This document shows positions 25,961 to 33,131 of a stretch of 41,909 nt of DNA, piece by piece. The translations under genes and the position numbers were made by a program. This DNA is from Alistipes sp. (GTDB lineage: Bacteria > Bacteroidota > Bacteroidia > Bacteroidales > Rikenellaceae): assembly GCA_020026335.1 (NCBI GenBank), contig JAHHQO010000016.1, forward strand, positions 1 through 41,909. The letters are read 5' to 3'. Below the pieces are notes generated by a model, which worked only from the letters and a program-made list of their open reading frames with translations, had not been told where the DNA came from and did not search any database. Numbering within the stretch: position 1 is the first letter of the stretch; the number at the start of each line of letters is the position of its first letter.

Positions 25961-27772
25961 TTATAAAAATCGCACCCCTCGCAACCTGCGGTGACGGCGT
26001 CCCTCCACCTCGCGTTCGATGATGCCCGTCAGCACATCGGCGGCATCGTGCCAGCGGTTGGCGCGGAACTGACGGCGGTAGGTGGTCAGGTGGCTATACA
26101 TCTCGTTCCACTCCTGATTCCACCCCTTGGGGAAGCGCAGCAGGTGCATCACCGTGGCGGCATTGGAAAGGATGCGAGCCTCCTTGTTACCGCTCTGGTG
26201 AAACCACTCCACGCGGATGTCGGGCACACGCCGCTGCACGGCACGCGCAAAACCGCGACCACCGTTGTTGCTCTCGATGGCGGCCTGTCGCGTGTCGGAG
26301 CGGCGCAACATCTCCGCCACCATCGGCTCGGTGACCTCCATCGGTTCGCGCGAATAGACCATATCGGTGAGGTAGATGATACCGTCGGCATCGACCACGT
26401 AGGATATCGAGCAGAGGTAGTCATCACCCGTGTCGGCGGTGTCGGTGTAGTTGCCGCGGCGGACAATCTCGTGGGGCAGATACTCATACTCGGCAAAATT
26501 CGAGCCATAGAGCAAACCCTCGCGGGCGGAGGGGTGTCCCTGGTACATGGCTTCGAACTGCAAGGTGTCCAGACGGCGTTTGGCCAGCAACAACTCACGG
26601 CCGTGCTGCTCCTCCCACAAGGCTTCGCCATCCTGTCGGGGGTCGATTTCAGAGGGAGGTGAGGTTTTCAACGCCTCGAAGTTGAGATGCAACCACTCGT
26701 CCCTGCCCAGCGCGACAATCTGACTCCACTCGCGGAACTCCACCACCTGCTCGCGTTGGAGAATCGTGCCTATCAAATCCTCCTCGTGCCAGCGGGTGAA
26801 GACAATCAGCTCGCGCGAGCGGTTGTGCATACGTGTCTTGACCACCGACACATACCACTCCCAGCAGTTGGCGCGAATGATGGGCGAATTGGCCTCCTGC
26901 ATATCCTTGTAGAGGTCATCGAGAATGAAGCAATCGACACGGTTGCCCGTCAGCGACCCCTCGCGCCCCACGGAGAGCAGACCGCCACGGTGGTCGATAA
27001 TCTCCACCTCCTCCGAGGTGCGGATATAGCCGGGCGGACGCGTGCCCTGCTTGATGGTGGTGGCAGGAAAGAGCGCGGCGTACTCCCTCGACTCGATGAT
27101 GCGCTGGACTCGGCGGTTGAATTTCGAAGCCAGCGAACCCGAATAGGAGGCAATCGCCACACGGCAATCGGGGTCAAGCCCCAGGACATAGGCAGGCAGG
27201 AGGGTTGTCGCCCCCACGCTCTTGCCGTGCTGGGGTGGCATGGTGATAATCAGACGGGGAATGCGTCCGCGGGCGAACTCCTCCAGCAGGCGGTAGTAAA
27301 CCTTATGAAAGGGTTGCAGTTCGAGGAAGGGGTAGACCTCCCTGGCGAACTTCTCCAACGAGAGGGCGCACGGAGGGTCGGAAGAGTTTTTGGGCTTGGA
27401 AGATTCGGAAGCGGAGGTTTCCGAAGGGACGGAGGGCACGGGGGCTTCGGCGATTTCGGGCGGCTCGGCAGGCGGTTTTGAGGTCTTTGCGGTTTTCGGA
27501 GAAGCGGTCTTCCGTTTACGCGGGGGAGTGGCATCGGCGGAAGTCGTTTTCCGTTTGCGCAATGAGAGGGATTTCCCGGAGGAGTTTGCCGTGGGGGCAG
27601 GCTCGGCAGTGGAGGGATTCGGAGTCGGCACAGCTTCTGCCACGGAGGTATCGGGCAGGGAAGGTGCAGTTTTTTTCTTCCGGCGTGTCGTTTTTTTCAC
27701 AGGTGTGGACAGAGCGTTAAAAACCTCTGCGGAGGAGGACTCCGCAGAGGTAAGTTCAGTGATGTGTGACAT
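25961..27772 (-). CDS. Phage-type terminase large subunit with basic N-terminal tail
   Basis: The 603-residue protein has a disordered-looking tail (1 to about 135) rich in Lys, Ser, Pro and Ala, with three basic repeats: RRKKKT (30-35), RKRKT (72-76) and RKRKT (85-89). A TerL body follows. The ATPase shows Walker A PPQHGKS (179-185), Walker B FILDD (282-286) and the FTRWHEEDL coupling segment. The nuclease shows an Asp cluster in TDTADTGDD (443-451), E500 in AAIESNNGG, and the C-terminal DAADVLTG Asp pair (576, 579). Every motif is intact. Terminases package phage DNA using procapsid and portal, yet no other structural phage gene is in the window. It lies downstream of an acidic small protein and is divergent from a CI/LexA-like regulator. 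Confidence 0.9.
   Translation of the reverse strand: MSHITELTSAESSSAEVFNALSTPVKKTTRRKKKTAPSLPDTSVAEAVPTPNPSTAEPAPTANSSGKSLSLRKRKTTSADATPPRKRKTASPKTAKTSKPPAEPPEIAEAPVPSVPSETSASESSKPKNSSDPPCALSLEKFAREVYPFLELQPFHKVYYRLLEEFARGRIPRLIITMPPQHGKSVGATTLLPAYVLGLDPDCRVAIASYSGSLASKFNRRVQRIIESREYAALFPATTIKQGTRPPGYIRTSEEVEIIDHRGGLLSVGREGSLTGNRVDCFILDDLYKDMQEANSPIIRANCWEWYVSVVKTRMHNRSRELIVFTRWHEEDLIGTILQREQVVEFREWSQIVALGRDEWLHLNFEALKTSPPSEIDPRQDGEALWEEQHGRELLLAKRRLDTLQFEAMYQGHPSAREGLLYGSNFAEYEYLPHEIVRRGNYTDTADTGDDYLCSISYVVDADGIIYLTDMVYSREPMEVTEPMVAEMLRRSDTRQAAIESNNGGRGFARAVQRRVPDIRVEWFHQSGNKEARILSNAATVMHLLRFPKGWNQEWNEMYSHLTTYRRQFRANRWHDAADVLTGIIEREVEGRRHRRLRGVRFL
27724..27750. repeat. Perfect inverted repeat within the start of the terminase gene
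   Basis: CCTCTGCGGAG (27724-27734) and CTCCGCAGAGG (27740-27750) form an 11-base perfect stem with a 5-base loop, within codons 8-17 of the terminase. There is no T run, so it is not a simple terminator. It could hide or shape translation initiation. Confidence 0.6.
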
Positions 27773-27892
27773 AAAATGTTAGATTTTTGAACCCTTTGTG
27801 CGGCATCACGGCGAGGAGGTTCAGTAGTTCAATAATTTTACCCGACAGACAATGCCGTGTCTCAAGATAGGACGGTCGGGCAGGACGGGTCG

Positions 27893-28180
27893 CTAATGCA
27901 GCCACTCGCGGAGGTCGGAGAATTCGAAGTCGTTGACCTCTTCGCCATTTTCGCACACAGTATGAAACTCCCACCACACAGGCACCAAATCGGAGATGAC
28001 ACACTCGCACCCCTCGGGTAACAAAACATCTTTGTGATAGACGATTACCGAAGTGACAAGACTGCACTCCACACCTTCGTGTTCGAGTTCCACTACGCCC
28101 GAAAAATAGCTCTTCTCACCGATGGACTCCAAAAGTGACTCGGCAACCCGACACACAAGTTCAGATGACACAGAATACAT
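27893..28180 (-). CDS. Acidic 95-residue protein of unknown function
   Basis: Not recognised. The 95-residue protein has 20 Asp/Glu against only 4 Lys/Arg, so it is strongly negative. No signal peptide or membrane helix is seen. It contains four cysteines (one near the N terminus, one mid-chain, a CEC pair near 57-60 region and one later) without an obvious metal motif, and a WWEFHTV segment leading to an acidic C terminus. The ATG at 28180 is used; an in-frame extension to 28261 runs through the promoter box at 28254-28247. The terminase gene follows after 120 bases on the same strand, with no clear promoter or terminator between. The opposite charges of this protein and the terminase tail are suggestive, but a partnership is only inferred. 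Confidence 0.7.
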   Translation of the reverse strand: MYSVSSELVCRVAESLLESIGEKSYFSGVVELEHEGVECSLVTSVIVYHKDVLLPEGCECVISDLVPVWWEFHTVCENGEEVNDFEFSDLREWLH

Positions 28181-28210
28181 GATGAACAGATTTGATTTTT
28201 GACGTAAAAC

Positions 28211-28241
28211 TTTGCAGTTAGCAACAAATTGTTTAACTTTG
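28211..28241 (+). promoter_or_regulatory. Promoter of the HTH-S24 regulator
   Basis: TTTG (28211-28214), a 19-base spacer and TAACTTTG (28234-28241) match the Bacteroidetes consensus. The palindrome AACAAATTGTT (28223-28233) sits in the spacer. A 10-base direct repeat AACTTTGCAG occurs at 28208-28217 and 28235-28244. Confidence 0.68.
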
Positions 28242-28246
28242 CAGCA

Positions 28247-28278
28247 CAAATATAAGTTCAATTATTTGAGTTTGCAAA
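28247..28278 (-). promoter_or_regulatory. Promoter of the small acidic protein/terminase operon
   Basis: On the minus strand TTTG (28278-28275), a 20-base spacer and TATATTTG (28254-28247). Its -7 box is 5 bases from the -7 box of the divergent regulator promoter. GTTCAAT occurs twice nearby (28256-28262, 28285-28291), candidate operator half-sites. Confidence 0.68.
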
Positions 28279-28322
28279 TTAAATGTTCAATATTTTGATA
28301 TAATATTTTCCGATAGACAGCC

Positions 28323-28994
28323 ATGAACAAACGAGTAAAGCTTATACGCAAAGCCTTAAAAATGACACAAGAGCAACTGGCTCAACGACTTGGAATCGGG
28401 AAAGCCGCGCTCTCGATGATTGAAACCGGCAAGGCCGGACTCTCGTCTCGTAACCGCAACATATTGATTCAAGATTTGAACGTCAATCCCGAATGGATTG
28501 ACGAGGGGAAGGGTGAGATGTTCAATGCCGAACCCGACCTGACTGCCTACATGCACCGCACCGACAACTCGCTGCCCCTGCAAAGTGTGCCCCTCTACTC
28601 CCTGGAAGGTACTGCCGGACTGGTGCCTCTGTTCACCGACACCACCCACACCAAGCCCGTCAATTTCATACATATTCCCAACCTGCCCAAGTGTGACGGT
28701 GCGATTTACATCGTGGGCGACTCGATGTACCCCCTGCTCAAGAGTGGCGACATCGTTCTCTACAAGCAATTGAGCAACATCAACGACATCTTCTGGGGCG
28801 ATATGTACCTCCTCTCCATCGACATCGACGGCGAGGAGTACGTCACCGTCAAATACATTCAGAAGTCGGAGCGCGAGGGGTATGTCAAGCTCGTGAGTCA
28901 GAACCCCCACCATGCCGACAAGGATGTGGAAATCGGCCGCATCAGAGCCATCGCCCTCGTGAAGGCCAGCATACGTATGAATTCGCTCCGCTAA
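28323..28994 (+). CDS. XRE-family regulator with S24 (LexA/CI-like) peptidase domain
   Basis: The 223-residue protein has an N-terminal helix-turn-helix of the Cro/CI type (about 5-60; MTQEQLAQRLGIGKAALSMIE) and a C-terminal S24 domain. The Ser-Lys dyad is visible: S134 in VGDSMYP and K177 in VTVKY. An Ala-Gly bond at 98-99 lies 36 residues before the serine, close to the spacing in LexA (84-85 to 119). RecA-stimulated self-cleavage is therefore possible. It is divergent from the acidic protein/terminase pair across overlapping promoters and probably represses them and itself. Host LexA is an alternative, but Bacteroidetes carry many CI-like S24 regulators. Confidence 0.9.
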   Translation: MNKRVKLIRKALKMTQEQLAQRLGIGKAALSMIETGKAGLSSRNRNILIQDLNVNPEWIDEGKGEMFNAEPDLTAYMHRTDNSLPLQSVPLYSLEGTAGLVPLFTDTTHTKPVNFIHIPNLPKCDGAIYIVGDSMYPLLKSGDIVLYKQLSNINDIFWGDMYLLSIDIDGEEYVTVKYIQKSEREGYVKLVSQNPHHADKDVEIGRIRAIALVKASIRMNSLR

Positions 28995-29043
28995 CCCCAC
29001 CGAGGGGGCGCGAGCAAGGCAACAAAGCCATATCGCCAAACAA

Positions 29044-29080
29044 AGCGCACCGACAGAGGAAAGAACCTTGTCGGTGCGCT
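29044..29080 (+). terminator. Hairpin after the S24 regulator
   Basis: AGCGCACCGACA (29044-29055) pairs perfectly with TGTCGGTGCGCT (29069-29080). The following T run is weak (TGCTGTTTTC). The stronger terminator lies just downstream. Confidence 0.55.
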
Positions 29081-29120
29081 TGCTGTTTTCAGAGAGGGGA
29101 CTACCCTACTCTAAAATAAG

Positions 29121-29149
29121 AAAGGAGACCGCTTTTCGGGGTCTCCTTT
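29121..29149 (+). terminator. Terminator of the S24 regulator
   Basis: AAAGGAGACC (29121-29130) pairs with GGTCTCCTTT (29140-29149), followed by TT and AT-rich sequence. It is the second hairpin in tandem after the gene. Confidence 0.75.
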
Positions 29150-29219
29150 TTATATATGGCGGGTAGGCTACCCCACGGGTAACCCCTCGGCCGTTTCTCG
29201 CACGGGGCGAAAAAAAAGA

Positions 29220-29243
29220 CCGGGCGCACTTTCATGCACCCGG
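29220..29243 (-). terminator. Terminator of the SusCD/GH18 operon
   Basis: CCGGGCGCA (29220-29228) pairs, with one wobble, to TGCACCCGG (29235-29243). On the minus strand a T run follows (complement of 29210-29217). It lies 10 bases beyond the last stop codon of the operon. Confidence 0.78.
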
Positions 29244-29252
29244 CCGTTGGAA

Positions 29253-30431
29253 TTATTTGGGCCACTCGGTGGCTTCAGCGGTCGAAGGTACGTCCTTCAC
29301 CCACTTAAACTCATTCTTGGTTCTCAGCGTGTGACCGTTGCCGGTGTAGTCCTTGAACTCCTTGCCCTGACCGTCATTGCAACGCCAGTAAGCCACAAGG
29401 CCCTCCGACTTGGCAGATGTGCCGGTCATATTGTTGACAATCTGAGACTCGCTGCGGCATACCGACCAGATACGTGCCTCGGCCATCATAATCTTACAGC
29501 CGTTCCACCAGCCGTCGCCTGTGCCGTGACCGCCACCTGCATTACCGCCGAACCACATGGCTGCACCGAAGTTGGGGTTACATACACCGTCCTTCGCGCC
29601 GGCAAATGCACCATTGACATACAGACGGGTGGTTGTGCCGTCGTAGGTCATGGCCAGATGCTGCCACTTGTTCACCGAGAATGCCTTGTCGGGATTGAGG
29701 TACCAACCCTCGCCCTGGAACTGCACCAGAGAGTGAGCCGCGAACTGGTCGTTGGCAGTCTGGGGGTCCTCAAAGCGCAGCAGCACGCTACCGCCGTTGG
29801 TGAATACCGAACGGTTACGGTTGGCGGTGTTGCTAATCTGGAAACGTACCTCAATGGTGAACTGGGGCAGCGAAACGGGGAAACCGTCAGCCACGAGACC
29901 TGCACCACCATTGAAGCAGGGAAGGTCGGAGATGATAATCTCCTCCAGAGGAATGACGAATGCCGAAGTGGTGTTCGTCACGGGAATGGCGTTGTCCGCG
30001 CTCACCAGACGCAAAGCGATGGCATAAGGCTCACCCGACAAGTCGGCAGGAATCTTCTTCACGTGAATCTTGGTGGTGGGAGCATTGAACTCGCCCTTCT
30101 TGATGGCCATCTCGGAGTCGAACTCCACGATTTCGGCAGGAACCATCACATAGCTCGAAGCCTGCTTCTTATTGTAGTTGTCGAGCACCTCCTGGTCCAG
30201 CTCCAGACGGAATTTGGCATCTGAAGGAGCAGCGTTGCTCAGGCAGACATTCACCTCGGCATCACCACCCGTGGCACCCACGGTGATTTTGATGTTCTTG
30301 TTCGACGAACTCTCATTGAGGAAGGCGTGAACACCCATATCGCTGGTCGCGTAATCGGCATCATCGCAAGCCACAAAGCCGAAAGCCGCAAAAGCCAGGC
30401 CGAGAGTCAGCAATTTGATATTGTTTTTCAT
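29253..30431 (-). CDS. DUF1735/LamG-like surface lipoprotein
   Basis: The 392-residue lipoprotein has a signal peptide ending in a lipobox (GFVAC, lipid Cys C22). An N-terminal DUF1735 (BT_3987-type N-domain) region (about 25-165) has the pattern of GEF..PTTKIHVKKIPADLSGEPYAIALRLVSAD. A concanavalin/LamG-like beta-sandwich (about 185-385) has LPQFTIEVRFQI, WQHLAMTYDGTTTRLYVNG and AEARIWSVCRS. No catalytic residues are evident, so it is probably a glycan-binding surface protein. It is the last gene of the operon, 25 bases after the GH18-like gene. In B. thetaiotaomicron similar proteins accompany the EndoBT-3987 N-glycan locus. Confidence 0.88.
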   Translation of the reverse strand: MKNNIKLLTLGLAFAAFGFVACDDADYATSDMGVHAFLNESSSNKNIKITVGATGGDAEVNVCLSNAAPSDAKFRLELDQEVLDNYNKKQASSYVMVPAEIVEFDSEMAIKKGEFNAPTTKIHVKKIPADLSGEPYAIALRLVSADNAIPVTNTTSAFVIPLEEIIISDLPCFNGGAGLVADGFPVSLPQFTIEVRFQISNTANRNRSVFTNGGSVLLRFEDPQTANDQFAAHSLVQFQGEGWYLNPDKAFSVNKWQHLAMTYDGTTTRLYVNGAFAGAKDGVCNPNFGAAMWFGGNAGGGHGTGDGWWNGCKIMMAEARIWSVCRSESQIVNNMTGTSAKSEGLVAYWRCNDGQGKEFKDYTGNGHTLRTKNEFKWVKDVPSTAEATEWPK

Positions 30432-30456
30432 GATTTTGTCAATGTATTAGATTCAA

Positions 30457-31569
30457 CTATTTGATAGCAGGATTCTGCGCCTGAATACCGCGACGCATCC
30501 ACTTGTAACGAGGGTTGTTCACCGACTCGTTGTTGAACTTGTAAGCACCGAAACCACCCTTGCGGAAACCGTTGAGCGGCTCCCACATTGCCATACCGAG
30601 CATCGAGGGAATCTCCTTGATGTCGCAGACTCCGTTGCGGTCGGTGAAACGATAACCACCGTTCAAAGCCTCCAATGCAGGCTCGAGGTTCTCGGTCATC
30701 ACCGTGCGGTTGGTCACCACCTCCTCGCCTACGGTCTGGCCGAACTTACCAATCAGACGAGACAAACGGCTATCGAGGTTACCAACGCTGTTGCTCCAGC
30801 CGGCAGGGTTACCACCCGTACCCGAGTAGGCCTGAATCACAAAGTAAGAGATGTAGGGACCGGTCTCGGCGTTGAGCGTCTGGGGCTCGCCATCGACGAT
30901 GAGCAGCTTCTCGGGGTTCTCCGACATGGGACCGATGTGCTTGCCCAGCTCCGAAATCAGAATGTGCATTCTGTTGTAGTTGCTGGCCAGAGGACCACCG
31001 TAACCATAGTTAGGCTCGAAGTCGATATCGAAACCGTCGTAGTTGTACTTGTTCAAAGTGTCGATGATGGCCTTAGCGTACTTCTTGATAGCCGCTTCGA
31101 TGGCTGCTTCATCACCCTCTTTCCAACCCCAGAACTCGTTACGCTTCTCGTCGTTGTTGAACTCCTCGGGGGTGTAGCCCTGACCCACGAAGCTGGTGAA
31201 CGAACAGGGAACCACCTTTGTGCCCTTCTTCTCCTGCACCATCTTCAGGTCATTCTTCTGCCAATCCTTCAGGTTCGAAGAACCGGTCCACAACGATACA
31301 ACGTCCATCGAGTCGGGCACGCCCATCAACGAACCGCTGTAATCGGCACCCGGCTCTGTCCAGTTGTCGAACCAACCGAACGAAATCGAGTGGGCGGTCT
31401 TCTTGTAGTCTCTCAAATTCTGATAGTAAGCCTCGGGGAAGGCACTGTCGTTGGGAGAATATTCGTTTTTCTGCAAAGCCTCTGCATCGGTCCAATCGCT
31501 ACAACCCGTAATGGCTGCCGAGAGGAGCAACGATGCTACCACTGTGCTTTTAAAGCTCTTGATATTCAT
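30457..31569 (-). CDS. GH18 endo-beta-N-acetylglucosaminidase-like lipoprotein
   Basis: The 370-residue lipoprotein has a lipobox ITGC (C23). The glycoside hydrolase family 18 motif DxxDxDxE is complete at 178-185 (DGFDIDFE): E185 is the proton donor and D183 assists the substrate N-acetyl group. The flanking EPNYGYGGPLASNYNRM and later FVIQAYSGTGG segments resemble EndoF/EndoBT-like enzymes, which cut the GlcNAc-GlcNAc core of N-glycans, rather than bacterial chitinases. It lies between the SusD-like and LamG-like genes. Substrate preference (high-mannose or complex) cannot be read from sequence. Confidence 0.9.
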   Translation of the reverse strand: MNIKSFKSTVVASLLLSAAITGCSDWTDAEALQKNEYSPNDSAFPEAYYQNLRDYKKTAHSISFGWFDNWTEPGADYSGSLMGVPDSMDVVSLWTGSSNLKDWQKNDLKMVQEKKGTKVVPCSFTSFVGQGYTPEEFNNDEKRNEFWGWKEGDEAAIEAAIKKYAKAIIDTLNKYNYDGFDIDFEPNYGYGGPLASNYNRMHILISELGKHIGPMSENPEKLLIVDGEPQTLNAETGPYISYFVIQAYSGTGGNPAGWSNSVGNLDSRLSRLIGKFGQTVGEEVVTNRTVMTENLEPALEALNGGYRFTDRNGVCDIKEIPSMLGMAMWEPLNGFRKGGFGAYKFNNESVNNPRYKWMRRGIQAQNPAIK

Positions 31570-31595
31570 GTTTGTTAGTTTCTAAAGATTTGACA

Positions 31596-33119
31596 CTATT
31601 TTTTCTTCGCCCAGAACAAATCCACCGACTCGTTATCGACACCACCCATGGCAGCCACGGCAGCATCGTAGTTGGTCTTGTTGAGGTTCTTCTCGGTGAA
31701 GGGGTAACGCAGACGGCGCATACCTCTGAAGTTGTCGGTGATGACACCGTTGCTGAGGTTATCCACGGCAGGAGTCAGCTCGGGATAGCCCGTACGACGG
31801 AACTCTGCCCATGCCTCGAGACCCATCATGTAGTTGGCAATCCACTTCTGGGTGATGATACGCTCAATCTTCTGATCCTCGCTGGCACCTTCGTCCCACT
31901 TAACGGTAATCTTGGTCTTGCGGGTGTAGTCCTGCGAAGCACCGCGGGGGTCGTTCTTGTGACCTGCGGGTACTTTCTTGTTGTCCTCGAGGTAGGTGTT
32001 GGCAGCGTCAGCCGCTACACCGTACTGCTCCATCGACAGACGCACGCCGGTCTCGTAGTACTCCTTGGCACTCTTCTCCACAGCCCAACCTCTCACGGCC
32101 ATCTCGGCACGGAGGAAGTTGGTCTCCGCAGCCAGGAATACGGGAATGGCATCGGTAGAAACCAGATTCATGTTGGAATATACACCGGTCACCTCACCCT
32201 TGTTGAAGTTGGCGGTTCCGGCACGCATACCTACATACTTGTCGCCCACCTTCTGGAAGTACTTGTCGGCACGGGGGTCGGCATAACCTGTCATGTAGTC
32301 CACAATCGAAGCATTGACACGCAGGTCGCCCCACGAAGCACAAGCCAGCTGGAAGGGGTTACCCTGCACACCCGCGCTCATCATGGCGTTCTGTGCGTTG
32401 GTCTCAATCAAACCGCCCGCGCGAGTGCAAGCCGCCTCGGCCAGCTGCTGGTTGCCGGTACGGACAGCCGCACGCAGAATCAGAGAGTTGGCATAGCGTA
32501 CCCAACCGGCATAGTCACCGCTGAAGAGCGCATCACCGCTACCCATGGGCTTCGAGCCGGGGAACTGGGTCACGTAGTCGTTCAGTGTCGAAGAGGCATA
32601 CTCCAAATCCTTGACGATGTTCTCATAGACCTGCTCGCAGGTATCGTAGGGCACATAGAACGAACCCTCCTTCACCTCCGAATAGGGAATACCACCGTAG
32701 ATGTCGGCCACACGCATCATCACGGCAGCACGCACGAGGCTTGCCACGGCAAAGAAGTGACCAGAACGGTTGGTAGACTTCGAGATGTCGAAGAAGTTGG
32801 CGTAGATATCCTCATACATGGTGTTGTAGGGAATGGCATTCCAACCGTCAGAAGGGTTGAAAGTATCGAAGTTCTGACCACCCCAACGGTTCGAGAGGGT
32901 GTAGTAACCGCCCAGTGAACCGACCATCTGGTCAATCATCTGGGAGTCATTCTGCTGGATATAGGAGATACCGTCAATCATGGTGGGGAGCAGAATTGCA
33001 GGGTCAGCCTTATAGATGGCATAGGGATCCTTGTTGTAATCCTCGTAGTTGCCCGTACAATTCACCAAACCGCACGCTGCCAAGACCAGACAGGTAGTTT
33101 TCAAAATATTTCTTTTCAT
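31596..33119 (-). CDS. SusD-like outer-membrane glycan-binding lipoprotein
   Basis: The 507-residue lipoprotein has a signal peptide with lipid Cys at C16 (VLAAC) or C21 (LVNC). The body is of the SusD-like/SusD_2 type, alpha-helical with tetratricopeptide-like repeats. Typical segments are NYEDYNKDPYAIYKADP near the N terminus, ADIYGGIPYSEV, ANSLILRAAVRTG and IITQKWIANYMMGLEAWAEFRRTGYP. It caps the SusC-like barrel and captures oligosaccharides at the cell surface. It begins 12 bases after the SusC-like gene, so the two are co-expressed. Confidence 0.94.
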   Translation of the reverse strand: MKRNILKTTCLVLAACGLVNCTGNYEDYNKDPYAIYKADPAILLPTMIDGISYIQQNDSQMIDQMVGSLGGYYTLSNRWGGQNFDTFNPSDGWNAIPYNTMYEDIYANFFDISKSTNRSGHFFAVASLVRAAVMMRVADIYGGIPYSEVKEGSFYVPYDTCEQVYENIVKDLEYASSTLNDYVTQFPGSKPMGSGDALFSGDYAGWVRYANSLILRAAVRTGNQQLAEAACTRAGGLIETNAQNAMMSAGVQGNPFQLACASWGDLRVNASIVDYMTGYADPRADKYFQKVGDKYVGMRAGTANFNKGEVTGVYSNMNLVSTDAIPVFLAAETNFLRAEMAVRGWAVEKSAKEYYETGVRLSMEQYGVAADAANTYLEDNKKVPAGHKNDPRGASQDYTRKTKITVKWDEGASEDQKIERIITQKWIANYMMGLEAWAEFRRTGYPELTPAVDNLSNGVITDNFRGMRRLRYPFTEKNLNKTNYDAAVAAMGGVDNESVDLFWAKKK

Positions 33120-33131
33120 AGCTCTAAACGG

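Noticed and set aside
25961..28994. A complete prophage
   Set aside because: No integrase, portal, capsid, tail, holin or attachment repeats could be found. Only the terminase, a small orphan and a regulator are present.
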